Shown: positions 15,268 through 18,157 of the stretch, in pieces
Layout of the letters: every line of letters begins with the position of its first letter
How positions within the stretch are numbered: position 1 is the first letter of the stretch
NCBI GenBank assembly: GCA_964558295.1
Contig: CAZLDQ010000118.1
Coordinates: forward strand, 1-18,157
Length of the DNA stretch: 18,157 nt
From: JBDKTH01 sp964558295
GTDB taxonomy: Bacteria > Planctomycetota > Planctomycetia > Pirellulales > Thermoguttaceae
Direction of reading: 5' to 3'
Position numbers and translations under genes: made by a program
Notes under the pieces: generated by a model
The model's input: the letters and a program-made list of their open reading frames with translations, nothing else
The model's database searches: none
What the model was told of the DNA's origin: nothing

Positions 15268-15634
15268 CCAATCCGGGGCCTTCTTCAGTGGGAGGGTGTC
15301 AGTAAGCCTTTCCTTAATCCCCACCATGGATGGTAATACTGGCACTTCATTTTAGGAGTTCTATCGGAAGAAGGTGCAGACTGCCGGCAACCCGATGATT
15401 CTATCCAGTACAAAATGTTCTTCCTTGCCCAACCCGTGCGCCCAGCGACGCGGGACATAGCATAGCCTCACGAACAATCGGCCCACCGCTCCATGCCCCC
15501 CCGGGCAAGCGGGGCGACTTGGCAGGCGCCCTTGCGAGGAGCGGGAATTCGTGGAGAATAATCTCCAGCCGGTTGATCCGTGGTGAGCAAGCGATCGCCG
15601 CAAAAGCAACCATTTTGCCGAGGAATCATTTGCA
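15268..15634. other. Intergenic stretch before the acyl carrier gene
   Basis: No supported gene. Frames on the minus strand (for example 15361-15609) have no ribosome site and an unlikely composition. A small hairpin GGAGA-ATAA-TCTCC lies at 15553-15566. The promoter of the acyl carrier/ligase pair is presumably here, but I could not identify it. Confidence 0.5.
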
Positions 15635-15940
15635 GTGGTGGATAGGGCCCGCGTTACCCAACTGATCTATCTGGCGATTGACGAATACAACGAGGGCCTG
15701 CCCGAGGGACATGGGCTGGCCAAAAGCCCCGACGCGCCCCTATACGGCCAGGGCTCGCACCTCGACTCGCTCGGTCTGGTCAGTCTGATTGTGACGGTCG
15801 AGCAGGCCGTGGCCGAGGAATACGGGCGCGAAGTCCCTTTGGCCAACGACCGGACCCTCTCGCAGCAGGGGAGCCCCTTCCGAACGGTTCGCACGCTGGC
15901 CGACTTTATCGCCCAACGTTTGGAAACGCAGAATGCCTGA
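15635..15940 (+). CDS. Acyl carrier protein
   Basis: A 101-residue carrier protein. The phosphopantetheine attachment Ser45 lies in HLDSLGLVSLIVTVEQ, the standard DSL motif at the start of helix II. The rest fits the four-helix carrier fold and ends in a typical FRTVRTLADFIAQRL helix. Translation probably starts at GTG 15635, with GAGGA 10 bases upstream; the next GTG at 15638 is possible. An insertion-like loop (PEGHGLAKSPDAPLYGQGSH) before the Ser makes it longer than a fatty-acid ACP. It overlaps the next gene by 8 bases, so carrier and ligase are almost certainly translated together and act as partners: the ligase may load this carrier. Confidence 0.9.
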   Translation: MVDRARVTQLIYLAIDEYNEGLPEGHGLAKSPDAPLYGQGSHLDSLGLVSLIVTVEQAVAEEYGREVPLANDRTLSQQGSPFRTVRTLADFIAQRLETQNA

Positions 15941-17282
15941 CCGGCCTGGCGAGTTTCTCGACTTTCTCAAGCCCCTCTTCGACCAGTTCCGCGATGCTGA
16001 CGCCCTTGTGTGGCGCGATCGGGCCTACTCCTACGGCTGGCTGCAAGAGCGCGTGGCTCAGCTTCGGCAAGTCGGAGTGCGACCTGGCACCGTTGTCGCC
16101 CTGGAGGCGGATTTCTCGCCCAACGCCGTGGCCCTTTTCCTGGCCCTCTTGGACGAGCGGTGCGTGCTGGTCCCATTGACCAGCACCGTGGCTGGCAAAC
16201 GAGACGAGTTGAAGACGCTTGCCCAAGTCCAGTACTCGATTACCCTTGATGCTAGCGACGAGCTTCATCTCAGTTCGCATGCCGCGTGTGCAAGTCACCC
16301 CTTCTACGACCAACTTCGCTCGCTTGGCCACCCGGGCCTCGTCCTTTTCTCTTCCGGTTCGACGGGCCAGTGCAAAGCGGCCGTGCATGACTTGGTGCGG
16401 TTGCTCGAAAAATACCGCACGCGCCGGCACCGTCGGCGCACGCTCTCGTTTCTCCTTTACGACCATATCGGCGGCGTGAACACTATGTTCTACACGCTGG
16501 CCAACGGCGGTTGCCTGGTCACGGTTCAAGAACGCAGTCCCGATGCCGTGCTCCGCGCGGTCCAGGATCATCGTGTGGAACTGCTTCCCACTTCGCCGAC
16601 GTTTCTCAACCTGATCCTCCTCAGCGAAGCCTACACCCGTTACGATCTCTCCTCGCTCCGCACGATCACCTACGGCACGGAACCGATGCCTGAGAGCACG
16701 CTCCAGCGATTCCATGCGTTGTTTCCCCAGGTGCAACTGACTCAAACCTATGGACTCTCGGAGGTCGGCATCCTACGGTCCCAGTCCAAGAGTTCCGATT
16801 CGCTTTGGGTGCGTTTGGGAGGCGAAGGGTTTGAGACTCGCGTGGTCGACGGCATCCTCCAGATCAAAGCCCAGTCGGCCATGCTCGGCTACCTTAACGC
16901 CCCCAGCCCGTTTACCGACGACGGCTGGCTGGTGACCGGCGACGCGGTGCTGGAGGAGGGCGAGTATCTGAAGATCCTGGGACGCAAGTCGGAGTTGATC
17001 AACGTCGGCGGCCAGAAGGTTTTTCCGGCCGAAGTGGAAAGTGTGATCCACGAATTGGACAACGTGGCCGAGGTGACCGTCTACGGCGAGCCGAATCCAA
17101 TCACCGGCCAGATCGTCTGTGCCCGAGTTACACTCTGTCGGCCGGAGCCCGAAAAGGAATTTGCCCGGCGTCTGAAATGGTTCTGCCGCCAGCATCTGGA
17201 ACCGTTCAAGGTGCCGGTGAAGACAAAACTCGTCGACGCCCCTCAGCACGGCAACCGTTTCAAGCGGCTGCGTCCCACGTAG
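15933..17282 (+). CDS. AMP-forming acyl ligase (ANL superfamily)
   Basis: A 449-residue adenylating enzyme that activates a carboxylic acid with ATP and transfers it to CoA or to a carrier protein. Motifs in order: A3 P-loop LFSSGSTGQCKAAVHD (138-153), A5 TYGLSEVG (272-279), A7 Asp337 in WLVTGDA, A8 hinge ILGRKSELINVGGQKVFPAE (348-367) and the catalytic A10 Lys444 in GNRFKRLRP. The P-loop keeps its Lys but lacks the usual PKG. The protein is shorter than typical acyl-CoA synthetases (500 or more residues), mostly in the N-terminal part. The gene overlaps the acyl carrier gene, which suggests that carrier is the acceptor. The substrate acid cannot be read from the sequence. The product pathway is unknown. 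Confidence 0.93.
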   Translation: MPDRPGEFLDFLKPLFDQFRDADALVWRDRAYSYGWLQERVAQLRQVGVRPGTVVALEADFSPNAVALFLALLDERCVLVPLTSTVAGKRDELKTLAQVQYSITLDASDELHLSSHAACASHPFYDQLRSLGHPGLVLFSSGSTGQCKAAVHDLVRLLEKYRTRRHRRRTLSFLLYDHIGGVNTMFYTLANGGCLVTVQERSPDAVLRAVQDHRVELLPTSPTFLNLILLSEAYTRYDLSSLRTITYGTEPMPESTLQRFHALFPQVQLTQTYGLSEVGILRSQSKSSDSLWVRLGGEGFETRVVDGILQIKAQSAMLGYLNAPSPFTDDGWLVTGDAVLEEGEYLKILGRKSELINVGGQKVFPAEVESVIHELDNVAEVTVYGEPNPITGQIVCARVTLCRPEPEKEFARRLKWFCRQHLEPFKVPVKTKLVDAPQHGNRFKRLRPT

Positions 17283-17380
17283 CGCGGCATTCTCCCCTTT
17301 AGCCGGCTTGTCTTGCTCGCCGCGTCTTGTACCCCACCCCGCCCTTTCAGTGGGGATCGGGAACCACCGACGTGCATAGC

Positions 17381-17409
17381 TTGCCAATCATCGCCCGTTG
17401 CCATACAAT
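17381..17409 (+). promoter_or_regulatory. Sigma-70-type promoter for tRNA-Leu
   Basis: TTGCCA at 17381-17386 and TACAAT at 17404-17409 are separated by exactly 17 bases. The predicted start near 17416 is about 27 bases before the tRNA. Confidence 0.7.
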
Positions 17410-17442
17410 CAGTCTCTTGCAGTCCCCCGAACGACTGTACCT

Positions 17443-17525
17443 GCCGGAGTGGCGGAATGGCAGACGCGCTGGATTCAAAATCCAGTGCCCGCAAGGGCGT
17501 GAGGGTTCGATCCCCTCCTCCGGTA
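17443..17525 (+). tRNA. tRNA-Leu (anticodon CAA)
   Basis: A class II tRNA with a long variable arm (TGCCCGCAAGGGCGTG region). The anticodon stem is CTGGA/TCCAG around loop TTCAAAA, with anticodon CAA at 17476-17478 reading UUG. The T-arm is GAGGG-TTCGATC-CCCTC (17501-17517). The acceptor is GCCGGAG (17443-17449) with CTCCGGT (17518-17524), giving a G-U first pair, and discriminator A at 17525 as expected for Leu. CCA is not encoded. A decayed recombinase gene lies just downstream, so the 3' end probably served as an integration site. Confidence 0.96.
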
Positions 17526-17599
17526 CTCGAAGTGAAACAAGGACTTACGACGATTCGCTAGCTTGCGGCCAACAGGCAGAACGAGCCCCAACACTAAAG

Positions 17600-18157
17600 A
17601 AACACTCAATGGCCGGTTTTTTGGCAGGAACTCCGGCACGTTCAAGTTCTCCACCGCCTTCGTCAACTGGTTTGCTAAGTTGATACACCTCTTTGTGGTG
17701 GGGTAGTCCAGTGACGCATGAGCTTTTGAAGTGCGTCCAGCGTCATCGTCGCAGCGTTGCAGGTGCCCGCCCCCTCCGAAGATCGTGAAACCCAAATAGG
17801 TGGCAGCTGTCCGTATGTTCGTGGTCTTCGTTGCAGGGCAGATTGATCCCGGCAGCCTTTTGGATAGCGTGGAACTCGTCCCAAAGCCTCCGGTCATCCC
17901 CACGCCATGGAAACACCAATGGACTGCCGATCGAGGCGTCCACGAGCGCCCTGCGGTGCTGAACCACGGTCTCATGAAGCGGAACCTTCTCGTCACGCCG
18001 TCCCTTGTTGTCGGCCGCTCTGGTAAGCACGCAGCCATCGTCCAAGCTGACATCGTTCCATTTCAACGAGGTGGCATCTCTGACGCGCCAGCCGGTCAAA
18101 AACAGTGTCCTTTCGGCAGGCGTGCATGAACTGGTTGGAGGGGTGTGGTATCGTTGG
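17600..18157 (-). pseudogene. Tyrosine recombinase (integrase) C-terminal remnant, inactivated
   Basis: The catalytic domain of a phage-type integrase is spread over three frames, and the frame is open at the window edge. Frame 1 has the first catalytic Arg region LTGWRVRDATSLKWNDVSLD and the box FHDLRR (HDLRR codons at 17773-17787). A shift near 17765-17772 leads to frame 2, TCNAATMTLDALQKLMRH. A second shift near 17708 leads to frame 3, DYPTTKRCINLANQLTKAVE. Where the nucleophilic Tyr should stand in KRYIN there is Cys (TGT, 17685-17687). Two frameshifts plus loss of the nucleophile mean it is dead. The left boundary is approximate. It points toward the 3' end of tRNA-Leu, as integrases of tRNA-targeted islands commonly do. 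Confidence 0.88.

Noticed and set aside
17475..17560. Minus-strand coding end reading RRRGSNPHALAGTGF
   Set aside because: This is the reverse of tRNA-Leu; such peptides arise when a frame runs antisense through a tRNA. It is not part of the integrase.
1..18157. CRISPR array or intact insertion sequence
   Set aside because: No regularly spaced near-identical repeats with unique spacers, and no transposase or terminal inverted repeats were seen.

Overview
The window looks like a chromosomal segment of a planctomycete (Planctomycetota, possibly Pirellulales-like). This rests on GC-rich codon use, small proteins of a kind I associate with that phylum, and the style of the chemotaxis genes. No marker gene proves it, so the assignment is an inference.

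Layout. (1) 105-273: a tRNA-His(GTG) with a clear -35/-10 promoter and a strong intrinsic terminator, on the + strand. (2) 468-11951, minus strand: one long chemotaxis gene cluster, read in the order STAS protein, soluble MCP-like protein, cheY, cheA, cheW2, mcp2, cheW1, mcp1, cheR-cheD fusion, cheB. (3) 12418-13844, minus strand: a translationally coupled pair, a secreted protein followed by a SAM-dependent methyltransferase. (4) 14207-15160: three small genes, namely a 54-residue basic protein (+) with a two-tier hairpin behind it, a 60-residue acidic protein (+), and a SHOCT-like-domain protein (-) with a good promoter. (5) 15635-17282 (+): a free-standing acyl carrier protein overlapping an AMP-forming acyl ligase. 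(6) 17381-18157: tRNA-Leu(CAA) with its promoter, then the decayed C-terminal half of a tyrosine recombinase pointing at the tRNA, a typical scar of tRNA-targeted integration.

How the chemotaxis genes fit together. Two membrane receptors (mcp1, mcp2) signal through CheW to CheA, which phosphorylates CheY and CheB. CheR methylates, CheB demethylates and CheD deamidates the receptors. Both receptors end in GFEEF, which fits the C-terminal pentapeptide that tethers CheR in other bacteria. No flagellar gene and no separate CheZ, CheC or CheX is present in the window.

The most unusual points are: CheR and CheD are one polypeptide; mcp1 appears to be mcp2 minus exactly a HAMP-sized 45-residue block; the two cheW genes share a 290-bp tract with no difference that I can see, although the flanks have diverged; and the soluble MCP-like protein carries an FQD-x3-Q helix and a short acidic/hydrophobic C-terminus reminiscent of the CheY phosphatase CheZ. 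All alignments were done by eye.
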